From: Elainella sp. Prado103
GTDB taxonomy: Bacteria > Cyanobacteriota > Cyanobacteriia > Elainellales > Elainellaceae
NCBI GenBank assembly: GCA_025454395.1
Contig: JALOOM010000006.1
Coordinates: 27,399-91,398, forward strand
DNA: 64,000 nucleotides
Reading direction: 5' to 3'
Shown: piece by piece, positions 1 to 8,113 of the stretch
Position numbering within the stretch: the first letter of the stretch is position 1
Layout: each line of letters starts with the position of its first letter
The notes under the pieces: model-generated
The model's input: only the letters and a program-made list of their open reading frames with translations
Told to the model about the DNA's origin: nothing
Database searches by the model: none
Made by a program: the position numbers and the translations under genes

Positions 1-1370
1 CTGACCAAATCCTGCGAGTTCTTCAAGATACTTTTTTCAAGCTGCGTCCAGAGCAATCTTCTAATTTGGCTCCAGCGGAGCTTCACCCGGTTGTCGCGGG
101 CAGCACGTTTCCAATTCAATCCTATGCCTACGCTGATGCAAATGGATCGTTTCGAGGGCATATTAAGTTTGCCCTAAAAAATGCAGCAATCCGTGGGCTA
201 AATACCTGGTTTGTCTACAGTTTGCATGTTCAGGTCGAGCAAGATGGACAGGTGGTCTACCCTCAGGAAGATCAAATTTCTTTGCCGATTTTGCGCATCA
301 CTCGCGATACGGTTCTCAAACGAAGACCGTTGCAGTCTGCCCTATTGGCTCCTGCAGAAATGGCATCTGTAACAGCAGGGCGCAGTTTTGAGCTTCAGTC
401 CTATGCCTATGCTGATGCTCAAGGCGATTTTAGTAGCCATATTCGCTTTGCCATTCGCGATCAAAAAGATTTTGTGCAGGGCTTCAGTACCTGGTTTGTC
501 TACGACCAACATGCCTACGTGGAATATGATGGTCGGATCGTTTACCCGCCAGAAGACCCAAATACGCTGCAATTGCGAGTTCTGCGAGATACCTTTTTTA
601 AGCGTCGCCCGATCCAATCAGCGCAACTGCCCCCTGACGAAAAAGCAGCGATCCAGCGAGGCACCCTCTGGAAACTCCATTCCTATGCCTATGCTGATGT
701 CCAAGGCGAGTTTAATCAGCACATCCGGTTTGCCTTGAAATATGAAAAAGATTACATTCAACGGCTCAGTACCTGGTATGTCTATCAGTTAGATGCCCAA
801 GTTGAGCGTAATGGAGTGGTTCTTTACCCCACCACACGGCCAACACCTATTCCAAACCCAACCCCTACCCCAATTCCTGCGCCCAGTCCCAGACCCACTC
901 CGATTCCGAATCCGAACCCAACGCCCATCCCTACTCCCAGCTATCAAGGGATTCCGTTTAAACTGCCTGGTAGCACCAGTACGTTTTATACGGATCAACC
1001 CATTATTCCGGGGGGTAGTTTTACCTGGGGAGAAGCCACCAAGGATGCCAGTCGTATTCCTGAAACGGTGACGATCGTGAACAATATCATCGCTCTCGCC
1101 CGCGAGTTGCAAAAGGCCCGTAATCAAATTGGTCTACCGTTTATCGTGAATTCCTGGTATCGTCCTCCGGCCATTAATCAAGCCGTGGGAGGTGTACCGA
1201 ATAGTCAACATTTGTTTGGTAAAGCCGTTGATTTACAAATTCCTGGCTATAGTGGTCGGCGGATCGCGAATGCCGTATTGCTGTGGTGGCCAGGTGGAAT
1301 TGGCATTTATAGCGCCATGCCGGATATTGTTCACCTGGATATTGGTTCTAAACGTACCTGGGGATTTTAA
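1..1370 (+). CDS. Repeat-domain protein with C-terminal M15 peptidase domain (5' end outside window)
   Basis: The reading frame is open from the first bases of the window, so the N-terminus is missing. What is visible is a tail of one repeat followed by three copies of a module of roughly 90 residues, each with the signatures QSYAYADxxGxFxxHIxFA, STWFVY and VVYP, ending in LRDTxFKRRPxQSA. A Pro/Thr-rich linker (PTPIPNPTPTPIP type) follows. The last 130 residues or so are a peptidase M15 domain of the D-Ala-D-Ala carboxypeptidase-like metallohydrolase type: SQHLFGKAVD matches SxHxxGxAxD and a final HLD supplies the last zinc ligand. By family this should cut or bind peptidoglycan peptides at the cell wall; the repeats may be wall-binding, which is inference. 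A TTG at 66 could be called as a start, but the repeat clearly continues upstream of it. Confidence 0.8.
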   Translation, partial: DQILRVLQDTFFKLRPEQSSNLAPAELHPVVAGSTFPIQSYAYADANGSFRGHIKFALKNAAIRGLNTWFVYSLHVQVEQDGQVVYPQEDQISLPILRITRDTVLKRRPLQSALLAPAEMASVTAGRSFELQSYAYADAQGDFSSHIRFAIRDQKDFVQGFSTWFVYDQHAYVEYDGRIVYPPEDPNTLQLRVLRDTFFKRRPIQSAQLPPDEKAAIQRGTLWKLHSYAYADVQGEFNQHIRFALKYEKDYIQRLSTWYVYQLDAQVERNGVVLYPTTRPTPIPNPTPTPIPAPSPRPTPIPNPNPTPIPTPSYQGIPFKLPGSTSTFYTDQPIIPGGSFTWGEATKDASRIPETVTIVNNIIALARELQKARNQIGLPFIVNSWYRPPAINQAVGGVPNSQHLFGKAVDLQIPGYSGRRIANAVLLWWPGGIGIYSAMPDIVHLDIGSKRTWGF

Positions 1371-1392
1371 AGAACTGGACTGACAAGCTTGC

Positions 1393-1465
1393 ACGGGCAA
1401 AGAGATTTAGACGGGCAAAGAGATTTAGACGGGCAAAGAGATTTAGACGGGCAAAGATTGATTAG
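1393..1465. repeat. 18-bp tandem repeat, 3 perfect copies plus a degenerate fourth
   Basis: The unit ACGGGCAAAGAGATTTAG is repeated at 1393, 1411 and 1429, and a diverged copy follows from 1447. It begins 22 bp after the stop of the M15 peptidase gene and runs to just before the next gene. Confidence 0.95.
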
Positions 1466-1490
1466 ACGGAAGACCTGAACTTGAGACTCT

Positions 1491-1814
1491 ATGACGAACT
1501 GGCAGCGCGACGGTATTTATTTTCTGCTTGGCTTCACGCTAACGATCGTGTTTTTAGGCATGGTGGTCTTGGTCGGTGGGCTCTGCCTATTATTGTTGAG
1601 TGTGATCGCACCTGTGAGCATTCGAGATGCCATGCAACCCTTTACTCAGATCTTGCAACCGATCCTGCTTGGGTTGGCAATCGGAGAAACGATCGCTTGG
1701 AATTTGCTGCCCAAAATTGGTTTTGCAGAACCGAAGCTAGCCCAACGATTTGCCGTCGTGATGGCTGGGATCGCTCTGTTTAGCGTGATTTCTCTGTTAT
1801 TTTCATTGTTGTAA
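1491..1814 (+). CDS. Small integral membrane protein, unknown function
   Basis: This 107-residue protein is nearly all hydrophobic. It has a segment at about residues 8-40 (possibly two helices), another around 55-70 and a C-terminal one at about 87-105. No catalytic motif is visible and I do not recognise a family. It sits between the M15 peptidase gene and an M28 peptidase gene on the same strand. The ATG at 1491 has no strong ribosome-binding site. Its stop codon lies inside a 13-bp direct duplication. Confidence 0.55.
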   Translation: MTNWQRDGIYFLLGFTLTIVFLGMVVLVGGLCLLLLSVIAPVSIRDAMQPFTQILQPILLGLAIGETIAWNLLPKIGFAEPKLAQRFAVVMAGIALFSVISLLFSLL

Positions 1815-1848
1815 GTTTTTGCTGTAAGTTTTTGCTGTCAGTTGCCGC
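1810..1848. repeat. 13-bp tandem duplication carrying a stop codon
   Basis: The unit TGTAAGTTTTTGC occurs at 1810 and 1823, with a degenerate third copy at 1836. The TAA at 1812-1814 in the first copy is the stop of the upstream membrane-protein gene. Confidence 0.85.
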
Positions 1849-1877
1849 TGGATCCAATTTCAAGGGTTATCCTGCTC

Positions 1878-2756
1878 ATGCTAGATCCTGCTCAAGGAGA
1901 AACGGACTTTGATGTGCTCAAACAGACACTACTGAACCACCTGCAGCTGATCATTCGCGAGCGCGATCCTTTTTTGGCTACAGCAGGACATTTTTTTGTC
2001 CAGCAATATCTGCGCCAGCAGTTTGCCCAGTGGGGACAGGTGGAAATTCATGAGTTTGCCTACCAGGGTAAAATGCATCAAAACCTAATTCTCAACCTGG
2101 CTGGAGCTGAGGATACCTCTCGCAATCTGCCGCCAATTGTGATTGCTGCCCACTATGATGCGGTGCCAGGCTCACCCGGTGCGGATGACAATGCAACGGG
2201 ATTAGCGGTTTTACTGGAAATGGCGCGATCGTTCGCTGCTCAGCCTGCCCGTTATCCGCTCCGATTGGTTGCGTTTGATTTAGAAGAATATGGTTTGTTG
2301 GGAAGTCGGGCTTATGTGGCAGAGTTGGCTCAACAAAGGCAACCTTTACGCTTGATGCTTTCGCTGGAAATGTTGGGTTACTGTTGTCAAACTGCTGGAT
2401 CACAACAATATCCACCGGGGCTTCGCCATTTCTATCCCGATCGCGGCAATTTTATCGGTTTGATCGGCAATTGGCGATCGGTTCCTGATTTGGTGCGCTT
2501 AAGTCGATCGATTCGGCGAGCTGGGACTCCCTGTGAATGGCTTCCGGCAGGTCGCCAAGGCAAATGGGTGCCTGATACGCGCCGCAGTGATCATGCCCCC
2601 TTTTGGGATTATGGTTATCGCGCCTTGATGGTAACTGACACGGCCAATTTACGGAATCCCCACTATCACCGCAGTCAGGATCGGTTGGAAACACTCGATC
2701 TTGATTTTTTGACTGGCTGTTGTATCGGACTACAGGCAGGAATTCGACTACTCTAA
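1878..2756 (+). CDS. M28 family zinc peptidase (aminopeptidase-like)
   Basis: A 292-residue M28 peptidase. The metal-binding pattern is clear: HYDAVPGSPGADDNATG (first His and bridging Asp), DLEEYGLLGS (Glu-Glu pair with the general base), and SDHAPFWDYG followed by NPHYH for the last ligands. The family removes N-terminal residues from peptides or, in the glutaminyl-cyclase branch, cyclises Gln; the sequence does not decide the substrate. A TTG at 1842 would add 12 residues, but it lies in the tandem-repeat zone, so I prefer the ATG at 1878. No signal peptide is visible, which suggests a cytoplasmic enzyme. Confidence 0.8.
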   Translation: MLDPAQGETDFDVLKQTLLNHLQLIIRERDPFLATAGHFFVQQYLRQQFAQWGQVEIHEFAYQGKMHQNLILNLAGAEDTSRNLPPIVIAAHYDAVPGSPGADDNATGLAVLLEMARSFAAQPARYPLRLVAFDLEEYGLLGSRAYVAELAQQRQPLRLMLSLEMLGYCCQTAGSQQYPPGLRHFYPDRGNFIGLIGNWRSVPDLVRLSRSIRRAGTPCEWLPAGRQGKWVPDTRRSDHAPFWDYGYRALMVTDTANLRNPHYHRSQDRLETLDLDFLTGCCIGLQAGIRLL

Positions 2757-2805
2757 CCCGATCGAAACCTGGCTTTTCTATAATGGAGTTTTGCTCAATC
2801 AGCCT

Positions 2806-3114
2806 ATGCGTTTTGAAACGGGTGAGCCGCTCCACCTCCCAGCCTTGCCGCCTTATGAAAGCGCCCTTCTTTCCTCGCTGGCGTTTTTTCGTCAGCAAGA
2901 ACGTACCACGCAAGCTCTCAATTGTTTGACCATGTATTTGCGTCAAAGTGAAACCCGCGTCATGGGAGAAATTCGATTTTATGCGGGGCTGCTACACATG
3001 GAACCGGAGGCATTATTGATGCTGATCGATCAGGATCCTCAGCAAGCCGCACAACTGATCCAAACCCAGTTGCAGTCTAACTTGCCTGCTGCTCCTGGTT
3101 CGGACTTACCCTAA
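2806..3114 (+). CDS. Hypothetical protein, 102 residues
   Basis: A soluble helical protein starting MRFETGEPLHLPALPP with a Tyr/Leu-rich middle (ALLSSLAFFRQQERTTQAL) and an acidic, Gln-rich tail. I recognise no domain. It follows the M28 peptidase by 49 bp on the same strand, so co-transcription is likely. GGAG at 2784 is close to a TTG at 2791, which would add five residues; the ATG at 2806 is the conservative choice. Confidence 0.5.
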   Translation: MRFETGEPLHLPALPPYESALLSSLAFFRQQERTTQALNCLTMYLRQSETRVMGEIRFYAGLLHMEPEALLMLIDQDPQQAAQLIQTQLQSNLPAAPGSDLP

Positions 3115-3857
3115 GTGGGGTTCATGTTCGATCGACCCGGAAAAATTTACCGCTCCTTAACTGAACTGAATACCTCTTAATAATTTGATTAAGCCGATCG
3201 GTTTTGGGAATAATCTTAGGTTAGGATTCACTAAACTGTAGACAGAAAACGATAGACACCCTACAAATGCTGTGATCCCCTGGTTTAAGCAGCATTTTTC
3301 CAGTCCCCTAGTCTAGCCATTGCGCTGATTGGGTTTTGGTGCTGACCCGGCGGGCTGAAATGACATCAGGTTGGATGGTGCTCGGTTGAACCGTCTTAGC
3401 TCGGATTAAAAACATCGCTATGCCTCAAAGTTTTCTCTCCATGTTTGGGCTGGCTTTGGGGTTGAATCACTCTTAGCCCCAGCGCATCCGAGAGCCATCT
3501 CTTTCCACTACACCCGGCAGTGGTAATTCTGCGGTAGTCCTGCAGCTCCTCTGCTGGGAGCATCCTGTAGCAATCATCGACCCTAGCCCCATTTGGGTTC
3601 ACAGTCGCAATAGGATGTAGAAAAACGATGAGCTAGATGCGAGCAAGATTCATTCTCAAATTGTGGTTTGAATGACGATAGAATTTCTCAGATCCTTTTA
3701 GAATCAAGCTTTTTGAATGCGATCGGTGAGTGTGATGCGAGGCTAGCGAGATTACCACCCTGCTGGATTCAGAGTTTGAACTTCAAGTTTGGACTGCAAG
3801 TTTGGATTCAGAGTTGAGTTGAATTCCTTTTAGGTGACTGCAATGCTTTGGTGCGCC
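3115..3857. other. Long intergenic region with several hairpins, possible non-coding RNA
   Basis: No convincing gene in about 740 bp. From about 3300 to 3620 the sequence is more GC-rich than its flanks and forms several short inverted repeats: CCACT/AGTGG at about 3507-3525 and GCTCC/GGAGC at about 3544-3560. That could mark a structured RNA, but I cannot match it to 6S, tmRNA, SRP or RNase P RNA. Just upstream of the next gene is an imperfect duplication around CAAGTTTGGA (3784 and 3798). Confidence 0.3.
3265..3299 (+). terminator. Possible Rho-independent terminator
   Basis: AAATGCTG (3265-3272) pairs perfectly with CAGCATTT (3290-3297) and runs into five T residues. The 17-base loop is large and the stem is not very GC-rich. 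It lies about 150 bp after the 2806-3114 gene. Confidence 0.35.
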
Positions 3858-4073
3858 ATGAACTCTATTCATTTGAAATACAAAAGTTATGCGACAATTG
3901 CTCGCCAAGATCCCATCTCCGGAATTTGGCATGGTCGCATTTTAAATATTCAAGATGTCGTCAGTTTTGAAGGGAAAACTCAAGCTCAGGCAGAGGCTGA
4001 ATTTCGCAAATCGGTCGATGGCTATCTAGATTTTTGCCGATCGCTGGCTCGATCGCCCAATCCACCCCAATAG
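3858..4073 (+). CDS. HicB-like protein (type II antitoxin family), no HicA neighbour
   Basis: 71 residues with the HicB partial RNase H-like fold pattern: an opening beta strand (YKSYATIARQDPISGIWHGRI), then DVVSFEGKTQAQAEAEFRKSVDGYLDFC. In HicBA modules this protein binds and blocks the HicA mRNA interferase. Here no small HicA-like gene (about 60-80 residues with the conserved His) is visible on either side: upstream is a gene-free stretch and downstream is a convergent permease. It also lacks an obvious C-terminal DNA-binding extension. The ATG at 3858 is preferred over GTG 3834 and ATG 3843 because family similarity begins there. Confidence 0.6.
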   Translation: MNSIHLKYKSYATIARQDPISGIWHGRILNIQDVVSFEGKTQAQAEAEFRKSVDGYLDFCRSLARSPNPPQ

Positions 4074-4135
4074 ATCGCCTGTTCAACCGCTTGCGATTCG
4101 CAGCCGTGATCTCACCAGAGCAACCGTCATCTGAA

Positions 4136-5473
4136 CTAGATCAAAAATCGTATAACGAGATAGAGTGTGGCTGCTAGCAGTTGCATGAGCATCACGGGAA
4201 AGCCGTAGCGCAGAAATAGCCCAAACGGAATACGCTTACCGTGCAATTCAGAGATCCCAGCGGCCACAATATTGGCTGAAGCGCCCACCAGCGTGCCATT
4301 GCCCCCCAGCGTTGCCCCAAACATCATGGCGTAGAACAACGGTAAAACGGTTTCCGGTAAAGTGCCCTCAAAGTTGGCATTCATCACTTCTGGACTGGCT
4401 AGTCCCACATTCACAATATACTGCTTCAGCAAGGGCACCATCGCCACGACCAAGGGAATATTCGGCACGACGCTGGAAATGAGCCCGGTTAGCACGAGTA
4501 AGACAATCGATCCCAACACAATATTTGATCCCAGCACGATCGCCAGCCAGCTTGACGAACTGGCAATCACCCCGGTTTTTTCTAGCCCACCGATCAAGAC
4601 AAAAATGCACATAAAGAAGAGCAGCGTGCTCCAGTCCACATCGCGCAAAATGTGATTGACAGTGTCAATATTACTGTGATGAGCTAACAGCATCGCCAGG
4701 GCAGCCCCCATTAAGGCCGCCGCTGCCGGAGGAATGGGAATGGGCATAAACTCACCCACCACAAAGAACAGGAGCACGGCCACCACAATGATGAGACCGA
4801 TGGCGAGTACCCGAGGATGGTTGATCTGTGGGTGAGGTAACTGATCTAGGTTGCTAAGACGGGTACGCCAGATATGGGGGAACAAAAACGGCAACATCAG
4901 CACAATGGTAAGAATGGCGAGTGCGCCTCCCAAACTCAAACGCCATAAATAATCAATAAAGCTGATGTTGATAGCCTCTCCTACAATGTAAGTGGCTGGA
5001 TCGCCCACTAGGGTTAACAATCCGGCACTGTTCGCCACCAGTACCATCAAAATTAGCAAGGGCACAAAATCAACCCCGACTTCTTCAGCGATCGGTGGAA
5101 TCAGCGGGGCTAGCAACATGACGGTTGTGGCGTTGGGTAAAACCGCACAGATGGGAGTTGTGATAGCAACTACACCGAGCAACAAGCGATTCCCTCGGCC
5201 CCGGGCCAAAATTACAATCTGGGTTGCCAGATATTCAAACACTCGGGTTGGCTCAAAGGCGCGAACCATGACCATCACTCCGAAGAAGAGAGCCAGAGTG
5301 GGGTAACTCTTGCTGATATAGCCCACGGCATCTGTGAGGGTCATAACGTTGGTAAACACCAGCACCAACGCACCCAAAAACGCGGCGATCGTGAGATGGA
5401 TCCACTCAGTCATGATGAGTAGAATCACACTCACGAACGTGACAGTAGCTAGCATCGCCTGCCAATGCTCCAT
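4136..5473 (-). CDS. SLC13/ArsB-type membrane permease
   Basis: A 445-residue protein with about 11-12 hydrophobic segments. It belongs to the ion-transporter superfamily (ArsB/NhaD/SLC13/P-protein). Family-like signatures are the repeated re-entrant motifs LPNATTVMLLAPLIP in the first half and FGATLGGNGTLVGASANIVA near the C-terminus, plus NSAGLLTLVGDPATYIVG. Members move arsenite, Na+/H+ or dicarboxylates; the substrate cannot be read from sequence. A strong GGAGGA ribosome-binding site precedes the ATG at 5473. No arsR or arsC lies beside it, so an arsenite role is not supported by context, although an arsenosugar-type gene pair lies 9 kb away. Confidence 0.75.
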   Translation of the reverse strand: MEHWQAMLATVTFVSVILLIMTEWIHLTIAAFLGALVLVFTNVMTLTDAVGYISKSYPTLALFFGVMVMVRAFEPTRVFEYLATQIVILARGRGNRLLLGVVAITTPICAVLPNATTVMLLAPLIPPIAEEVGVDFVPLLILMVLVANSAGLLTLVGDPATYIVGEAINISFIDYLWRLSLGGALAILTIVLMLPFLFPHIWRTRLSNLDQLPHPQINHPRVLAIGLIIVVAVLLFFVVGEFMPIPIPPAAAALMGAALAMLLAHHSNIDTVNHILRDVDWSTLLFFMCIFVLIGGLEKTGVIASSSSWLAIVLGSNIVLGSIVLLVLTGLISSVVPNIPLVVAMVPLLKQYIVNVGLASPEVMNANFEGTLPETVLPLFYAMMFGATLGGNGTLVGASANIVAAGISELHGKRIPFGLFLRYGFPVMLMQLLAATLYLVIRFLI

Positions 5474-5575
5474 GTATCCTCCTGACTAGAATTGAAAGGG
5501 AGCAGCGGAATTGAGGCTACATTTTACAGCCCTTTCGCGGACGGTGCAGAAGGATAGGGACAAGATTCAGTCGCT

Positions 5576-6193
5576 TCAGGCAATTTGCTCCAGTTGGGAA
5601 CCAACCTGTTGAGACAGTAAATGATAGGCGGGTGACCGTAAACTGACCCAGATACCATGACGCAGCTCGGATGCAGTCAGGATAAATGGAGTTCGTTGAT
5701 CCACGAGCTTGAGCAGGAGGTGATGCGTAGCAAAATCTTGCTCTGCGCCAAATTCCTGTACCAAACCATATAGCTCATCTGCATATCGAATCCCCTGATG
5801 CACCTGCTCATCACGCACGAAGTGAAACAGCGAGGCCGTCGTTTCTGAAACGATCGTTAGGGGTAATGTCGAGATGAAGGTGAGAAATTTCAGCCCCAAG
5901 AGGTTGAAAATTTGCTGTTCAATCTCTAACAAGCTGGCTGCTGGGTCAATCTTGCTCGTAATTTGAATCAATCCACTCTGTTGGTGGGCCTGATGCAACT
6001 GAACTAAAGTTTCTAGCTCGCGGAGCTTAGCCCGAAACTCAAATCCATTACGATAGAGGCGCTTCAAAACCTGATCGGCATTTACCTGGAAACAGCCATC
6101 GACTCCAATGCCAGTGGCAGGGTAGTTTAAGTGACTGATCGATCGGCGCAACAGCTTGCGAAGATAATATTGCGTATAAAGTGACAGTTGCAT
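5576..6193 (-). CDS. Hypothetical protein, 205 residues
   Basis: A soluble, largely helical protein starting MQLSLYTQYYLRKLLRR, with no signal peptide and no motif I recognise. The frame stays open 32 residues further upstream to 6289, but that part is Cys/Ser-rich and unlike the rest, so I chose the ATG at 6193. It ends 102 bp before the permease start on the same strand. Confidence 0.5.
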   Translation of the reverse strand: MQLSLYTQYYLRKLLRRSISHLNYPATGIGVDGCFQVNADQVLKRLYRNGFEFRAKLRELETLVQLHQAHQQSGLIQITSKIDPAASLLEIEQQIFNLLGLKFLTFISTLPLTIVSETTASLFHFVRDEQVHQGIRYADELYGLVQEFGAEQDFATHHLLLKLVDQRTPFILTASELRHGIWVSLRSPAYHLLSQQVGSQLEQIA

Positions 6194-6679
6194 AGCAGGT
6201 AGGGATAGATGCGTGGATGCTGACTCAAGGGAGGTTTTGAGACACCGCCATCTGCTCATCAAGTAGAAACTACACGATCTTGGGGGCAAATTCAGTTCGA
6301 TAGATCACACAGTTTATGAACACCCTCTTTACATTCGATCAATTTGCTTCAGAAAATCCTTCTGAATTCAATCGAAAGAAGTTGTTTTGACTCTAATTAG
6401 CAATCTCCCAGAGAGCAGATTCCCATAGTATAAAGTTGTTGTCTATATTTTGAAATTTATTTTAACTTGGGAAATGATGAAGAAAAATAGGGGAATCCCC
6501 TCCTCTTGGCTCAGATTCATCGACATTATTAGCTTTAGGCTGTGATATGGATGAATCTCGGCGATTTAGCTAGCTTTGCTGGCTACTCTGAGTCCCATCG
6601 CAGGGAGCTTCAACAAGAGATAATTCTCTTCAGGATTCTTCGAATTGCCCAGATTCTTCTTAATAAAAATCAATACAAA
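6194..6679. other. Gene-free stretch between two minus-strand genes
   Basis: AT-rich sequence holding a terminator-like hairpin at 6483-6500 for the minus strand. I see nothing else supportable. Confidence 0.5.
6483..6500 (-). terminator. Likely terminator after the DUF1361 gene
   Basis: On the minus strand GGGG-ATT-CCCC is followed by TATTTTT. The stem is short and the loop tight, but the order hairpin then T-run is right for transcription coming from the DUF1361 gene that ends at 6680. Confidence 0.4.
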
Positions 6680-7324
6680 CTATTCCAATACCTCTTTACC
6701 GCTACGTAAGTAGTGATAACGCAGATACAGTCCTAAAATAATTTGTTTCATAATCCAATAGAAGACGGTCAAAATGGCGAACGTGATCAGCATCACTGCG
6801 ACCGGTCGCTTGCTGGTTAGATCATCCAGGGTCGTAGCGAGCACATTGCCTGGGGTCACGGCCAGATCCCAACTGTTGAAGCGACGAAACCGACCGAGAT
6901 AGATCCCAATGGCACAGGTTGCATGGATCAGCAATTCAATTCCCCAAACGATCGATCGAGAAGCCCCCAGCTTTTTGAGGTAATAGCCCTGATTGATTAG
7001 CGACACCACATAGGCTGTGAACCCTCCCATAATGGCGGAGAGATGGAGCGGAATAAAGGCTAAGGCAACAACCCAGGTTGCCACTCCACTTCTCGTGCCC
7101 CGGATGAGATGGATGATGTCGGTGAGCAGATAAGGCGCATTGGGCAAAAAAGCCATGAATACTACCCACAGGCTCCACCACAGCCACGATCGAGAAATTC
7201 GTTTGCGGCGAAACAGCCAGAAGCTTAGGGCAAGCGGAATGAAAGCAAGAAACAAATTCCACAGGATCCAGCCGCTGTAAACATCGGAAAATGCTAGTAA
7301 GACCTCAGAGAACCGCTCACGCAT
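6680..7324 (-). CDS. DUF1361 family integral membrane protein
   Basis: 214 residues with about six hydrophobic segments. The central block WVVFMAFLPNAPYLLTDIIHL is the hallmark of DUF1361, a family of polytopic proteins of unknown function found in cyanobacteria and Firmicutes. An upstream in-frame ATG at 7348 would add eight residues; both starts are plausible. Confidence 0.7.
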   Translation of the reverse strand: MRERFSEVLLAFSDVYSGWILWNLFLAFIPLALSFWLFRRKRISRSWLWWSLWVVFMAFLPNAPYLLTDIIHLIRGTRSGVATWVVALAFIPLHLSAIMGGFTAYVVSLINQGYYLKKLGASRSIVWGIELLIHATCAIGIYLGRFRRFNSWDLAVTPGNVLATTLDDLTSKRPVAVMLITFAILTVFYWIMKQIILGLYLRYHYLRSGKEVLE

Positions 7325-7657
7325 AAGTATTGACTCTAACCCATTCAATCAGTATTCAATCTGTCTTCCCAGGTTAACCTTTCCGAAAGAGTAGACGGCA
7401 AGCGGTGAATGTGCTCTACAAAAAATTAAAACTTTTAAAGGATTAAGCAAGGGCAAACGCTTTCTCATCTAGGGTTGACTCTGAATCTTGGGCACTGTGG
7501 TCGATCGCAGCAGCGCTAAAAACCAAGAACCGCAAAGCTAAGCTCTGGGGATAAGCCCTGGGGAGGATTAGCTGGTCTAGAGAAGATGACCGATCATGGG
7601 GCGATCGTTGGCTCTTAAAGTGGATTAAAGATACTTCGTGGGATATCAGGAAACTAC

Positions 7658-7687
7658 CTGTTGCGATCTGTTGCGATCTGTTGCGAT
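7658..7687. repeat. 10-bp tandem repeat, 3 copies
   Basis: CTGTTGCGAT three times in perfect tandem, about 430 bp upstream of rbcL. Confidence 0.95.
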
Positions 7688-7927
7688 GAAATTTCTGCCA
7701 ACGGGTGAACTATCTTGATTGCGCCACTGAACTTGCAGATGGGGGTGGGCAGCTAAAGAAACTCGCTGATTTGAAGGCTGCATCTTACATGATTTTGTGC
7801 TGTCTGTTCGATTATTTACATTTCGTTGTATATATAAACCTTATTTATCGATTCGCTAAGAAGTTTCAAAGTTGGGCTTATTGCATTCCTGATATATTTT
7901 GATTGAACCCATCGAACAGGGCGCAAA

Positions 7928-7943
7928 ATTAAGATAATCTAAA
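7928..7943. promoter_or_regulatory. Candidate LysR-type (RbcR/CbbR) box upstream of rbcL
   Basis: ATTAAGATAATCTAAA is an imperfect dyad with a T-N11-A core (T at 7929, A at 7941), the general shape bound by LysR-type regulators of CO2-fixation genes. It lies about 170 bp before the rbcL start. The match is short and the region is AT-rich, so chance occurrence is possible. Confidence 0.3.
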
Positions 7944-8113
7944 GATTGCCAAAAAAGATTCTTGCCCTGGTTCGCACGAACTTCATCACCAGTATTCGCT
8001 GTTGCTTGAGGCTGCGTCAGCTTCCTTGCTCCTGTTTTGGGAGGAGTAGGGCAGGGTTTTGTGTTCTGAAATGGAACAGGTTCGGATCGAAGTGATTCAC
8101 AGGAAGGGAAATC

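Larger units (their letters stand above)
7325..8113. other. Upstream region of the rbc operon
   Basis: About 790 bp between the divergent DUF1361 gene and rbcL. It holds a 10-bp tandem repeat (7658-7687), a LysR-type-like dyad (7928-7943), and AT-rich tracts around 7800-7960 that probably contain the rbc promoter. No gene is convincing here; a short frame at 7705-7902 has no family features. Confidence 0.5.

Noticed and set aside
3396..3602. A 68-codon minus-strand frame
   Set aside because: No ribosome-binding site and it coincides with the hairpin-rich segment; more likely non-coding.
3281..3620. 6S RNA
   Set aside because: A CCAGTCCCCTAG stretch recalls part of E. coli 6S RNA, but I cannot fold the region into the single long hairpin with a central bubble that defines 6S.
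4136..5473. Calling the permease ArsB (arsenite efflux)
   Set aside because: The superfamily also contains Na+/H+ and dicarboxylate carriers and there is no arsR or arsC beside it.
7705..7902. A 65-codon frame upstream of rbcL
   Set aside because: AT-rich promoter region, no ribosome-binding site, no family features.
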